A stretch of 64,000 nucleotides of DNA from Clostridiaceae bacterium (GTDB taxonomy: Bacteria; Bacillota; Clostridia; Lachnospirales; Lachnospiraceae). Positions 24,988 to 34,473 of this stretch are shown here, in pieces. The stretch is from the NCBI GenBank assembly GCA_009911065.1, contig QXWR01000023.1:1-64000 (forward strand), written 5' to 3'. Position numbers and translations under genes: made by a program. The notes beneath the pieces are model-generated. The model was not told the origin of the DNA, searched no databases, and worked only from the letters and a program-made list of their open reading frames with translations. The stretch's first letter is position 1. The number at the start of each line of letters is the position of its first letter.

Positions 24988-26969
24988 ACTGGCTGAATGA
25001 GCTTTATGATCTGTATGAAAAAAATCAGGATCTTGCCGGTGAAATCCAAACGGTTGACAGAAAGACCAGGAAAAGGATTGAAAAAACAAGTCTGGTGCTG
25101 CTTCCGATTTCTCATACGACGGTAACGGCGCAGATTACTGTTACCATTGATACTGACGGCAATTTTATCTCTGCGGAGTCCGTGGCAGAAGAGGACAAAT
25201 TAACGATCATTCCGGTTACGGCGGAATCCGGAAGCCGTACAGCAGGCAAAGCGCCTCATCCACTGTGTGATAATCTAAAGTACTTGGCCGGAGATTATAT
25301 GGATTACTATGGTGGTAAAGAAGGAAAAGAGAAGGATTTTTCAGAGAATTATCAGATGTACATAAAAGCGCTGCAGCGTTGGAGTGAATCGGAATATAGC
25401 CATGAGAAGGTAAACAGTATCTACCGGTATCTGAGAAAAGGGAGTCTGATTCAGGATCTGGCTGGGGCCGGAGTGATCCGTCTGGATAACCATGGAAAGA
25501 TTGCACAAAAAGAAAAAATACAGGCGGTTGCCCAGGAAGACGCGTTTGTGAGGTTTCGGGTCTGGCATCTTGAAGAACTGGATGAGGCGGCGCTGGCGGA
25601 CGAAGGGGGAAACAGCTGTGCAGAATGTTGGAGAGACAAGACCCTTCAGCAATGTTTTATAGAATATTACCGTTCTCTCCCGGCGGAAAAGGGGTTGTCT
25701 TATTTGTCCGGAAAGGTGGAACCACTGTCGTTTCTTCAGCCGAAAAAAATTCGGAATGAAGGGGACGGAGCAAAATTAATTTCGTCCAACGATGAGCAGA
25801 ACTTTACGTTTCGCGGCCGGTTTTCTGATAAATCCCAGGCATTTTCCATAGGATATGAGGACTCTCAAAAGGCACATAATGCTTTGAAGTGGATTATCCG
25901 TAAGCAGGGGTATAGCTGGGACAGCCTGTATGTGGCAATTTGGGAATCTGATATGAACCCTCTGCCGGATTTGCGCACAGATACAGATGAGATATATGAG
26001 ACATGCGAGGATTATGAAGGCTGGGGAGAGGAAGAAGAACATCAAACAGAATATCTGGGAACGGATGAGATTGGGGCTTCCAAGTTTGCCGCGGCGATGC
26101 GGGGATATGGAACGTGTCTGGGGCAGGCATCCAGAACCGTACTGCTGGCATTGGATTCCGCAACTCCTGGGCGGCTGGCGATGACAGAATACAAACAGTT
26201 TGAGTCAAGTACCTATCTGCAAAATATCGGGTACTGGCATATGAGCTGTGAATGGCAGCATGTTAAATATAAAAATGGCGGGTCCTTTCCGTTTCAGGGG
26301 ATGGTTGGAATTAAGAAAATTGCAGAAGCTTTGTATGGTACGGAGCAAAAAGGCAGTCTGACGATTACCGGAAAAAACAATCAGTACCTGTACAAAGAGG
26401 TGTTTAAGAGGCTTTTACCGTGCATTTCAGAGCGGCGGAGAATCCCGCTGGATTTGGTGAGGCTGGCCGTGCAGAGAGCTTCTTCGCCGATGACTTTTAA
26501 AGAATGGTATAACTGGGAACGAATTTTGGCAGTGGCATGTTCATTTGTGAAGAAACAGCGATATGAGTACCATGGGAAGGAGGTATGGAAGGTGGCTTTG
26601 GATACAGGGTGTGATAAGAGGGATTATCTGTTTGGGCGATTGCTGGCAGTGGCGGACCGGGTGGAGTACCGTACTTATGATAAGGATGACCGGCGCGAGA
26701 CAAATGCGCAGCGGTATATGGCGGTGTTTGCTCAGAAACCTATGCGTACCTGGAAGGTTCTGGAGGAGAAACTGCAGCCCTACTGGGGGAAACTGAAACC
26801 GGCTGAGTGTATGGCGTATAAAAAATTAATTGAGGAAATTTTTGATAAATTTACGGTTGAGGCATATGAAAAAGATGAGAGTCTGAGCGGACTGTATTTA
26901 TTGGGATTTCACAGTCAGGCAATGGCGCTGAAGCAGAAACCGGCAAATGAACAGAAAGAAGAGGAGTGA
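24984..26969 (+). CDS. cas8c: CRISPR-associated protein Cas8c (Csd1)
   Basis: A 661-residue large Cascade subunit that recognises the PAM and contacts target DNA. The beginning MNWLNELYDLYEKNQ and the segments VLLPISHTTVTAQITVTIDT, FRGRFSDKSQAFSIGYEDSQ and KAHNALKWIIRKQG are characteristic. An internal translation start may give a small Cas11c subunit in I-C systems; a candidate was not fixed here. The GTG start overlaps the cas5c stop. It is near the usual length for the family. Confidence 0.95.
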   Translation: MNWLNELYDLYEKNQDLAGEIQTVDRKTRKRIEKTSLVLLPISHTTVTAQITVTIDTDGNFISAESVAEEDKLTIIPVTAESGSRTAGKAPHPLCDNLKYLAGDYMDYYGGKEGKEKDFSENYQMYIKALQRWSESEYSHEKVNSIYRYLRKGSLIQDLAGAGVIRLDNHGKIAQKEKIQAVAQEDAFVRFRVWHLEELDEAALADEGGNSCAECWRDKTLQQCFIEYYRSLPAEKGLSYLSGKVEPLSFLQPKKIRNEGDGAKLISSNDEQNFTFRGRFSDKSQAFSIGYEDSQKAHNALKWIIRKQGYSWDSLYVAIWESDMNPLPDLRTDTDEIYETCEDYEGWGEEEEHQTEYLGTDEIGASKFAAAMRGYGTCLGQASRTVLLALDSATPGRLAMTEYKQFESSTYLQNIGYWHMSCEWQHVKYKNGGSFPFQGMVGIKKIAEALYGTEQKGSLTITGKNNQYLYKEVFKRLLPCISERRRIPLDLVRLAVQRASSPMTFKEWYNWERILAVACSFVKKQRYEYHGKEVWKVALDTGCDKRDYLFGRLLAVADRVEYRTYDKDDRRETNAQRYMAVFAQKPMRTWKVLEEKLQPYWGKLKPAECMAYKKLIEEIFDKFTVEAYEKDESLSGLYLLGFHSQAMALKQKPANEQKEEE

Positions 26970-26973
26970 GAGT

Positions 26974-27831
26974 ATGACAGACTTAAAAGGGAAAATTGAT
27001 TTTGCAGTGATAATATCCGCAACCAACGCAAACCCCAATGGAGATCCGCTGAATGGAAACCGTCCCAGAGAAAATTTTGACGGGTATGGAGAGATATCCG
27101 ATGTGTGCATTAAGCGGAAAATCAGAAACCGGTTTCAGGATTTGGGAGAGCGTGTATTTGTCCAATCAGATGAACGTGCGGATGACGGATTTACCAGTCT
27201 GAAGGCCCGTGCAGAAGGGTGTGAGGAGCTGAAGGTAATTTTAAGCAAGAATAAAAATCCGGATCGAGATCAGTTCAGTCAGGCTGCATGCAGGGAGTGG
27301 ATTGATGTGAGAGCTTTTGGGCAGGTGTTTGCGTTTAAGGGGGTGAATGTATCCGTTGGAGTCCGCGGCCCGGTATCGGTTCAGCAGGCGGTCAGTGTGT
27401 CCCCGGTGGATATTGTCAGTATGCAGATTACAAAAAGCGTGAACAGTGAGGACGGAAAAGATGGAAAGGCATCGGATACCATGGGGACAAAACATCGGGT
27501 CGGTTTTGGCCTTTATGTAATAAAAGGAAGTGTAAATGTTCAGCTGGCAGAAAAGACGGGATTCTCTCAGGAGGACGCAAAGCTTCTGAAGGAAGCACTG
27601 AAAACGCTGTTTGAAAATGACGCTTCGTCGGCGCGGCCGGAGGGGAGTATGGAGGTATGCCGTTTGTACTGGTGGCAGCATGAAGAAAAGACACCAGCAG
27701 TATCCACCGCGAAAATACATAGAAGCATTCAGATTAAGGAAAAGAAGGACAGACCGGAATCTTTTTCTGATTATGAGATTTATCTGGCAGAGCTGCCTTG
27801 TGTGAAACCAGAGGTGTATGATCTTGTATAA
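26974..27831 (+). CDS. cas7c: CRISPR-associated protein Cas7c (Csd2)
   Basis: A 285-residue backbone subunit of Cascade; several copies coat the crRNA spacer. Seen are KIDFAVIISATNANPNGDPL, NGNRPRENFDGYG and VRGPVSVQQAVSVSPVDIVS, typical of the Csd2 family. The ATG at 26974 follows GAGGAGTGAGAGT. It starts 4 bp after cas8c and overlaps cas4 by 14 bp. Confidence 0.96.
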   Translation: MTDLKGKIDFAVIISATNANPNGDPLNGNRPRENFDGYGEISDVCIKRKIRNRFQDLGERVFVQSDERADDGFTSLKARAEGCEELKVILSKNKNPDRDQFSQAACREWIDVRAFGQVFAFKGVNVSVGVRGPVSVQQAVSVSPVDIVSMQITKSVNSEDGKDGKASDTMGTKHRVGFGLYVIKGSVNVQLAEKTGFSQEDAKLLKEALKTLFENDASSARPEGSMEVCRLYWWQHEEKTPAVSTAKIHRSIQIKEKKDRPESFSDYEIYLAELPCVKPEVYDLV

Positions 27832-28492
27832 AGAGGAAGATTTTCTCCAGCTTTCCGGTATTCAGCATTTTGCGTTTTGCCGGAGACAGTGGGCGTTGGC
27901 CTATATTGAACTGCAGTGGCAGGAAAATGTGAGAACTGTGGAAGGAAAACTGATGCATCTGAAAGCGCATGATGCTTCGGCAGCGGAAAAACGAGGCGAC
28001 TGTATTATTAGCAGAGCGATGCCCGTGCAATCCAGAGAATTGGGAATCAGCGGAGAATGTGATATTGTAGAATTTCATCGTGGTGATGAGGGAATTTCCC
28101 TGACCGGAAGGAATGGTTTGTATCAGGTGGTGCCGATTGAATATAAGAGAGGGAGACCCAAGGTTACAGATGTGGATACGCTGCAGTTGACGGCACAGGT
28201 TTTGTGTCTGGAAGAAATGCTTTGTTGTCAGATTTCCTGGGGATACCTTTACTATGGTGAAACAAGGCGCAGGACAAAGGTGGAGATCAGTAAAGAACTG
28301 CGTGATAAAGTAAAGACAATGTTTTTGGAAATGCATGAGTATTATAGACGTCGTTATACGCCCCGTGTGAAATGGACTAAAGGCTGTAATGCATGTTCTC
28401 TGCGGGATGTCTGTCTTCCTGTATTGGGAAAGAAAAAATCGGCCAAAGCCTATATGGAACGGACGCTTGCGGCGAAGGAGGGAGAGTCATGA
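27818..28492 (+). CDS. cas4: CRISPR-associated exonuclease Cas4
   Basis: A 224-residue Fe-S nuclease that helps Cas1-Cas2 choose and trim prespacers with a correct PAM. The first cluster cysteine is in FAFCRRQWALAY. The RecB-like core has ISGECDIVEFHR and VPIEYKRGRPK (D...E-x-K). The three C-terminal cysteines are in GCNACSLRDVC. It overlaps cas7c and cas1, so adaptation and interference genes are one transcript. Confidence 0.95.
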   Translation: MILYKEEDFLQLSGIQHFAFCRRQWALAYIELQWQENVRTVEGKLMHLKAHDASAAEKRGDCIISRAMPVQSRELGISGECDIVEFHRGDEGISLTGRNGLYQVVPIEYKRGRPKVTDVDTLQLTAQVLCLEEMLCCQISWGYLYYGETRRRTKVEISKELRDKVKTMFLEMHEYYRRRYTPRVKWTKGCNACSLRDVCLPVLGKKKSAKAYMERTLAAKEGES

Positions 28493-29520
28493 AAAGGCTG
28501 CTTAACACTCTTTATGTGACGGCACAGGACCGATATTTGTCGTTGGATGGCGAAAATATTGTGGTTAAGAATCAGGACGAAGAAATCGGCAGGGTCCCTC
28601 TGCATAACCTGGAAGCGATTGTGAGTTTTGGATATGCGGGAGCCAGCCCTGCATTGATGGGAGCCTGTGCCAAGAGAGGTATTGACTTATCCTTCCTTTC
28701 ACCCGGCGGCCGCTTTCTGGCCAGAGTTTCCGGGGAAGTCAGAGGAAACGTCACGCTGAGAAAAGAGCAGTATCGGGTTAGTGATAATCAAGAACAATCT
28801 CTGGCGATTGGGAGAAATTTTATTGCGGCGAAAGTATACAATTCCCGTTGGGTGCTGGAGCGGGCGGCCAGAGATTATCCTTTGAGACTGGATGCGGAAA
28901 AGTTAAAATTGAAGTCATCTTTTCTGGCGGCCAGTATACCGAAAATTCGCGGGAGCCATTCGGCGGAAGAACTGTTAGGACTGGAAGGCGAGGCCGCTTC
29001 TGTATATTTTTCCGTATTTGATGATTTGATCCTTCAGCAGAAGCAGGATTTTTATTTTCATGGAAGAAGTAAACGGCCGCCCATGGATTTGACAAACGCG
29101 ATGCTTTCTTTTGCATATACATTACTGGCGGGAATGTGTGGTGCTGCTTTAGAGGCAGTTGGACTCGACCCATATGTGGGATTCTTTCATACGGATCGGC
29201 CGGGGAGAATGTCATTGGCACTGGATTTGATGGAGGAGTTGCGTGCTGTCATGGCGGATCGCTTTGTATTGACGTTGATTAATAAGCGAATGGTCGGAGC
29301 AGAAGGCTTTTTGAAAAAAGAAGACGGCGCTGTGATTATGAAGGATGATACCAGAAAACAATTTTTGGCTTTCTGGCAGGAAAAAAAGAAAGAAACAATA
29401 AAACATCCGTTTTTAGATGAAAAGATCGAATGGGGAATGGTTCCTTATGTCCAGGCTCTTTTGTTGTCTAGGTTTTTACGTGGAGATTTGGATGAATATC
29501 CTTCGTTTTTATGGAAGTAG
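28489..29520 (+). CDS. cas1: CRISPR-associated endonuclease Cas1 (type I-C)
   Basis: A 343-residue integrase subunit that, with Cas2, inserts new spacers at the leader end of the array. Motifs include LHNLEAIVSFGYAGASPALM, the glutamate in ELLGLEGEAASVYFSVFDDL, the histidine in VGLDPYVGFFHTDRPGRMSL, and LALDLMEELRAVMADRFVL. The chosen ATG overlaps the cas4 stop and follows GGAGG; the longer in-frame reading from 28393 lies inside cas4. Confidence 0.97.
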   Translation: MKRLLNTLYVTAQDRYLSLDGENIVVKNQDEEIGRVPLHNLEAIVSFGYAGASPALMGACAKRGIDLSFLSPGGRFLARVSGEVRGNVTLRKEQYRVSDNQEQSLAIGRNFIAAKVYNSRWVLERAARDYPLRLDAEKLKLKSSFLAASIPKIRGSHSAEELLGLEGEAASVYFSVFDDLILQQKQDFYFHGRSKRPPMDLTNAMLSFAYTLLAGMCGAALEAVGLDPYVGFFHTDRPGRMSLALDLMEELRAVMADRFVLTLINKRMVGAEGFLKKEDGAVIMKDDTRKQFLAFWQEKKKETIKHPFLDEKIEWGMVPYVQALLLSRFLRGDLDEYPSFLWK

Positions 29521-29529
29521 GTGGTGAGA

Positions 29530-29820
29530 ATGCTGGTTTTGATTACCTATGATGTGAATACAGAGACGGCGGCAGGCAAGGCACGTTTGAGAAAGGTGGC
29601 AAAGCAATGTGTAAATTATGGACAGCGTGTGCAAAATTCTGTATTTGAATGTAATATGGACGCAGCAAAATGCAGACAGGTAAAAGCAATCTTAGAAGGG
29701 CTTATTGATAAAGATAAAGACAGCCTGAGATTTTATTATCTGGGGAACCAATATAAAAATAAGGTGGAGCATATAGGAGCAAAGCCTGGATTTGATGTAA
29801 CAGAACCGTTGATTTTTTAG
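29530..29820 (+). CDS. cas2: CRISPR-associated endoribonuclease Cas2
   Basis: A 96-residue ferredoxin-fold protein that forms the centre of the Cas1-Cas2 integrase. It begins MLVLITYDVNTETAAGKARL and contains CVNYGQRVQNSVFEC and LRFYYLGNQYKNKVEHIG, all standard. The ATG at 29530 is preferred over the GTG at 29521 because it begins at the conserved first strand and has GTGGTGAG upstream. The CRISPR leader follows. Confidence 0.96.
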   Translation: MLVLITYDVNTETAAGKARLRKVAKQCVNYGQRVQNSVFECNMDAAKCRQVKAILEGLIDKDKDSLRFYYLGNQYKNKVEHIGAKPGFDVTEPLIF

Positions 29821-29989
29821 TGCGGATGTGAAGTGGACATGGAAAGGCTTGAATATTCGCACTTGAAAAAGCGGGAAAAGTGGTATAGAAAATAGGGATT
29901 TTTGGATGGGAAAGGAAAGTTGAATGAGAAAAATGAAGCATTATGAATAGAAAAATGAAGAAAAATTAAAAAAATTAGTAAAAATTGCG
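29821..29989 (+). promoter_or_regulatory. CRISPR leader
   Basis: The 169 bp between cas2 and the first repeat is A-rich towards the array and contains no frame of interest. Its position opposite the degenerate last repeat marks it as the leader where spacers are added and where the array transcript should start. Confidence 0.7.
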
Positions 29990-31768
29990 GTCGAGGCCCG
30001 CGAGGGCCTTGTGGATTGAAATATCGATTTCGGCCCGTAATGCCTGATAGGCAGCCGTCGAGGCCCGCGAGGGCCTTGTGGATTGAAATATCGCGATTCT
30101 GATGTAGCCGAAGAAAGGCAAATGTCGAGGCCCGCGAGGGCCTTGTGGATTGAAATAAACGAGAACGTATAGTTATTCAAATTTTAAAAGTCGAGGCCCG
30201 CGAGGGCCTTGTGGATTGAAATACAGCTCCCACTACCGGGAAACCTGCTGGGGGCGGGTCGAGGCCCGCGAGGGCCTTGTGGATTGAAATGTCGATACAT
30301 TGTTGCACTCCTTTATAACCACTTGTCGAGGCCCGCGAGGGCCTTGTGGATTGAAATGGAAGCGTGCTGTTATTTTTGATTTTCAGTAGACGTCGAGGCC
30401 CGCGAGGGCCTTGTGGATTGAAATAGTAGAAGGGTTTAAAAATCTGGCCCAATATTCGTCGAGGCCCGCGAGGGCCTTGTGGATTGAAATGTTTGGAGGT
30501 GAACGCATGGCGGCGGATGGCCGGGTCGAGGCCCGCGAGGGCCTTGTGGATTGAAATACCCATAGAAAGAAATCGGAGGGCGTTCAGATGGGTCGAGGCC
30601 CGCGAGGGCCTTGTGGATTGAAATTTTCAGACTCCGTAGTAATTACAATGTTATCGTCGTCGAGGCCCGCGAGGGCCTTGTGGATTGAAATAGCTCTCTC
30701 TGCTGCATCCTTGGCTTGTTCCGCGTCGAGGCCCGCGAGGGCCTTGTGGATTGAAATATTCTTTTCTATTAAATGAAGGACTTGTTTCCATGTCGAGGCC
30801 CGCGAGGGCCTTGTGGATTGAAATCCTAAAATAAGAGGGCAGATACAACAAGAGAAGAAGTCGAGGCCCGCGAGGGCCTTGTGGATTGAAATCTTTCCAG
30901 CACACATCAAATTGAACTGAAAGGGGGTCGAGGCCCGCGAGGGCCTTGTGGATTGAAATCCACCGCCGCTGGGGTTACAATCATTCGGGTAGACTGCGTC
31001 GAGGCCCGCGAGGGCCTTGTGGATTGAAATACTGAAAGTTTGTGTTCGGAAGAAAATTTAGATGTCGAGGCCCGCGAGGGCCTTGTGGATTGAAATATAA
31101 GTCGTATCAAAATGAAAACTGTCAGGTGTTGTCGAGGCCCGCGAGGGCCTTGTGGATTGAAATGAAACAGAGGAAGAAATGAAATATCACATTATGCGTC
31201 GAGGCCCGCGAGGGCCTTGTGGATTGAAATTCTGCTGCACGTTTCACTGTTCCGTTCCCCCAAGCCGTCGAGGCCCGCGAGGGCCTTGTGGATTGAAATG
31301 ACCCCTTTATAATTCAAAGGGGTCAACATGACCGTCGAGGCCCGCGAGGGCCTTGTGGATTGAAATGAAAGAAGCGGGAGTTGAGGTTACGGACGAGCAG
31401 AGTCGAGGCCCGCGAGGGCCTTGTGGATTGAAATATCAATGTACCCTACTTCCGTTTGAGATCATCTCCGTCGAGGCCCGCGAGGGCCTTGTGGATTGAA
31501 ATACATCACACGCAAAAAATAGCGCCCCTGCTCTGGTGTCGAGGCCCGCGAGGGCCTTGTGGATTGAAATGTTAAAATAATTATCAGTGGACAATAGAAT
31601 TAGGTCGAGGCCCGCGAGGGCCTTGTGGATTGAAATAGGAACCTGCATCAAGGAGGAGGCTCCAAACTGGGTCGAGGCCCGCGAGGGCCTTGTGGATTGA
31701 AATACTTCGCAGCAAATATCTTCGGATGATAATTAGGTCGAGGCCCGCGAGGGCCTTGTGGATTATAA
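29990..31768 (+). CRISPR. Type I-C CRISPR array, 27 repeats and 26 spacers
   Basis: The 33-bp repeat begins GTCGAGGCCCGCGAGGGCC and ends TTGTGGATTGAAAT, the standard I-C ending. Its arms GAGGCCC/GGGCCTT form the hairpin cut by Cas5c. Repeats start at 29990, 30057, 30124, 30190, 30258, 30325, 30392, 30458, 30525, 30592, 30659, 30725, 30792, 30860, 30927, 30998, 31064, 31131, 31198, 31267, 31334, 31402, 31470, 31538, 31604, 31671 and 31737. The first 26 looked identical on reading. The 27th is altered at its 3' end (GATTATAAAT), marking the old end. Spacers are 33-36 bp, except one of 38 bp at 30960-30997. Confidence 0.98.
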
Positions 31769-32114
31769 ATGAACGCATTATCACAGTCGTAGGTGCTATC
31801 CTGGGCAAGGATGATTTCGTAAAACGCTGCAATTGTACGGATATTACAAAGAACCGTTTCAAGCACCAGATTAAAAATGACGACATTTTTCTAACCTATA
31901 TCAGCAGATTGCTGCCCATGGAGAAGACCGCTTACGAGTTTGTTCATTAGTTTGATGATGTTTTTGAATTTTATCAGTATGCTTTTGGCATCATCAGGAG
32001 CATACCTTACGAGCAGACATTATGCCAGCTGATTATAGGGTTTGGATGGAGAATACATGACGATCTGCATTCCAAGGAGTTTATACGACGTTTGCAGATT
32101 TCTAAGTATAAATA
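31769..32114 (+). pseudogene. Unknown gene fragment with one in-frame stop, next to the array
   Basis: A continuous frame reads NERIITVVGAILGKDDFVKR, RLLPMEKTAYEFVH, a TAG stop at 31948, then FDDVFEFYQYAFGIIRSIPY and FGWRIHDDLHSKEFIRRLQI. A single stop in an otherwise open 115-codon frame indicates a recent loss. The beginning is cut by the last CRISPR repeat. No family was recognised. From 32115 to 32327 there is no clear gene, only a short open stretch (AEMTEQLIEDNKEAFLKLAK) that may be another fragment. Confidence 0.55.
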
Positions 32115-32327
32115 AGTCGAAAAATTAAGGTATGTGTTCTGATTTTGTCAGTCTGATTGCAGATTGGCAAAAAAATGATTCAGTAATCCAAAAAGAAACG
32201 AATTACTGAAATGACAGAACAGTTAATAGAAGACAACAAAGAAGCATTTTTAAAGTTGGCTAAATGACAATACAAACAGTTTCATCCCCAAGCTTAACGT
32301 TTGCCATGACAACCTTGGAAGACCCTC

Positions 32328-32356
32328 TTGACATTCCGATGAATCTGTTATATCCT
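32328..32356 (+). promoter_or_regulatory. Promoter of the TrpB2 T-box transcript
   Basis: TTGACA (32328-32333) and TATCCT (32351-32356) are separated by 17 bp. The T-box leader begins about 30 bp downstream, which suits a start near 32363. Confidence 0.6.
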
Positions 32357-32388
32357 ATTGACAAGTCAATTAGTTACAAACCATTGAC

Positions 32389-32644
32389 CGGGACAAGTAA
32401 CTGTCTGGATTATGCACAGAGAGCTGCAGATGGTGGAATTGCAGTCATAAGATGACAGAGAATGGACCCGTGAGGGCGAACTGAAAGGGGACGGATTCCC
32501 ACAGTAGGCGAGACGTGTCTGCACGTTACAGCAGGGCATGTATGATGGTACATGGTATGAGTGCATTCGTGAGAATGAAGTTAGGTGGCACCGCAGAAGT
32601 GAAAGCTCCTGTCCTATGATAGCTGTAGGACAGGAGTTTTTTGA
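32389..32644 (+). promoter_or_regulatory. T-box riboswitch, tryptophan-specific
   Basis: Stem I closes with CGGG (32389) and CCCG (32467). The specifier loop has ACAAGTAA on the 5' side and GAATGGA on the 3' side, placing UGG (Trp, 32463-32465) as specifier. AGAGAGC and GGTGG mark the upper stem. The T-box bulge region is TTAGGTGGCACCGC (32581 onwards). A terminator hairpin follows: CTCCTGTCCTA, loop, TAGGACAGGAG, then TTTTTT (32606-32642). Uncharged tRNA-Trp should favour read-through into the TrpB2 gene. Confidence 0.88.
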
Positions 32645-32790
32645 ATTTTTGAAAGAGATTTTGGGGCAGCAATTTTTGACATTTAAAATTGACGTTTAAA
32701 ACAGTTTTTACCTGCGGAGCAAAAAAGCCAAGTCAAAAGGATTTGGAAACTGATTGGGAACAAAAACCGTTTGTAAAGAAAGGAAAAAAT

Positions 32791-34170
32791 ATGGAAAAAA
32801 ATATCCCTTACAAAATCTATTTGGAAGAACAGGAGATGCCAAAACAGTGGTACAACGTTCGGGCGGACATGAAGAAGAAACCGTCACCCATATTAAATCC
32901 AGAAACTTTAAAACCGATTACCCTAAAGGAACTGTCAGGGATTTTTTGCGAAGAACTGGCAAAGCAGGAGCTGGATGATACTACGGCATATTTTGATATT
33001 CCCCAGGAGATTCGGGACTTTTATCGAATGTACCGTCCATCGCCTTTGGTGCGGGCCTATTGTCTGGAGAAAAAGCTGGATACACCAGCCCATATTTATT
33101 ATAAATTTGAAGGGAATAATACTTCTGGAAGTCATAAACTAAATTCTGCTATTGCTCAGGCTTATTATGCCAAGAAGCAAGGGCTGCGGGGAGTGACCAC
33201 AGAGACAGGAGCAGGACAGTGGGGAACAGCTCTTTCCATGGCCTGTGCATATCTGGATTTGGATTGTCAGGTTTATATGGTGAAATGTTCTTATGAGCAA
33301 AAGCCCTTCCGCCGGGAAGTGATGCGGACTTACGGGGCTAAGGTGACACCGTCTCCATCTATGGATACAGAAGTAGGGCGGAGGATGAACGCAGAATTTC
33401 CAGGGACTACGGGAAGTTTAGGATGCGCCATTTCAGAAGCTGTAGAGGCTGCAATGACCCAGGAAGGATACCGGTATGTGTTGGGTTCTGTATTGACTCA
33501 GGTGCTTTTGCATCAGTCGGTGATCGGTCTGGAGACAAAGGCAGCGTTAGATAAGTATGAAATTCAGGCAGATACCATTATTGGGTGTGCCGGAGGAGGT
33601 TCCAATGTAGGTGGTCTGATTTCTCCTTTTGTGGGGCAGATGCTTCGGGGAGAGGCCAATTATGAAATCATTGCTGTGGAGCCTGCATCTTGTCCAAGCC
33701 TGACCCGTGGTGTGTATGCTTACGATTTCTGTGATACAGGCAGGGTGTGTCCTTTGGCGAAAATGTATACCTTGGGAAGTGGATTTATTCCGTCTGCCAG
33801 TCATGCGGGGGGACTACGGTATCATGGTATGAGTTCCGTAGTGTCAGAGCTGTATCACCAGGGTTTTCTGACTGCCAGAAGTGTGGAGCAGACAGAAGTG
33901 TTCCAGGCCGCTCAGACCTTTGCAAAGGTAGAGGGAATCCTGCCAGCGCCGGAAAGCAGTCATGCCATTAAGGTGGCAATGGATGAGGCTTTAAAATGCA
34001 AAGAGACTGGGGAGGCCAAAAACATTGTATTTGGGTTGACTGGAACTGGCTATTTTGATATGATGGCATACCAGCGGTTTAATGATGGTCAGATGAGAGA
34101 TGCGGTTCCGTCAGACGAGGAGCTGGCAAAGGCGATTCAGGCTTTGCCAAAGGTAGAAGAGAGAATGTAA
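32791..34170 (+). CDS. trpB: Tryptophan synthase beta chain-like PLP enzyme (TrpB2 type)
   Basis: A 459-residue enzyme of the TrpB2 group, which joins indole and serine to make tryptophan and often works without a close TrpA partner. The PLP lysine is in SGSHKLNSAIAQAYYA (about residue 116). The phosphate loop is CAGGGSNVGG. TETGAGQWGTALSMACAY and SHAGGLRYHGMSS are typical. The ATG at 32791 has AAAGAAAGG before it; the longer upstream reading overlaps the T-box and is rejected. No other trp gene lies nearby, so it may salvage indole. The Trp T-box supports the assignment. Confidence 0.92.
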   Translation: MEKNIPYKIYLEEQEMPKQWYNVRADMKKKPSPILNPETLKPITLKELSGIFCEELAKQELDDTTAYFDIPQEIRDFYRMYRPSPLVRAYCLEKKLDTPAHIYYKFEGNNTSGSHKLNSAIAQAYYAKKQGLRGVTTETGAGQWGTALSMACAYLDLDCQVYMVKCSYEQKPFRREVMRTYGAKVTPSPSMDTEVGRRMNAEFPGTTGSLGCAISEAVEAAMTQEGYRYVLGSVLTQVLLHQSVIGLETKAALDKYEIQADTIIGCAGGGSNVGGLISPFVGQMLRGEANYEIIAVEPASCPSLTRGVYAYDFCDTGRVCPLAKMYTLGSGFIPSASHAGGLRYHGMSSVVSELYHQGFLTARSVEQTEVFQAAQTFAKVEGILPAPESSHAIKVAMDEALKCKETGEAKNIVFGLTGTGYFDMMAYQRFNDGQMRDAVPSDEELAKAIQALPKVEERM

Positions 34171-34176
34171 AAGGAA

Positions 34177-34229
34177 AAACCTGTCCTGGAAACGAATATC
34201 AGTTTTCAGAGACAGGTTTTATTTTTTTT
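34177..34229 (+). terminator. Intrinsic terminator after TrpB2
   Basis: AAACCTGTC (34177-34185) and GACAGGTTT (34211-34219) pair, followed by TATTTTTTTT. It lies just after the stop codon. Confidence 0.8.
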
Positions 34230-34402
34230 GCAAAGAATTGCTGCTATTTTTGTAATGTACGGATTACAATATTGCTGATTTCTCCCGATTGTTATTGGTA
34301 AAAAGTTCAGCTGCAACATAAATATGGTTAATCCTTGTCTTTGTGCATGGTGATTGGTAACGTATTTTAACTTCCTTAGAATTTATCAGCATTTCTAAGG
34401 GT

Positions 34403-34430
34403 TTGAAATATAGCAAAATTATGTTACAAT
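34403..34430 (+). promoter_or_regulatory. Promoter of the ABC-F/RtcB/SbcDC operon
   Basis: TTGAAA (34403-34408) and TACAAT (34425-34430) with a 16-bp spacer lie 43 bp before the ABC-F ATG. No terminator or second strong promoter was seen before 47.2 kb, so it may serve all the genes down to the helicase. Confidence 0.55.
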
Positions 34431-34473
34431 AGAACCAACATCTCAAAAAGGCAGGAAAAACAGGAGGAAGATC

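Noticed and set aside
24984..26969. Separate cas11c gene inside cas8c
   Set aside because: An internal start is expected in this family, but I could not pick one site over several in-frame candidates with confidence.
30177..31110. Long - strand frames across the CRISPR array with repeated SIHKALAGLD or STRPSRAST
   Set aside because: These are translations of the repeat itself, not proteins.
32264..32455. Open frame of 63 codons before the TrpB2 gene
   Set aside because: It overlaps the promoter and stem I of the tryptophan T-box, has no ribosome site and matches no family.
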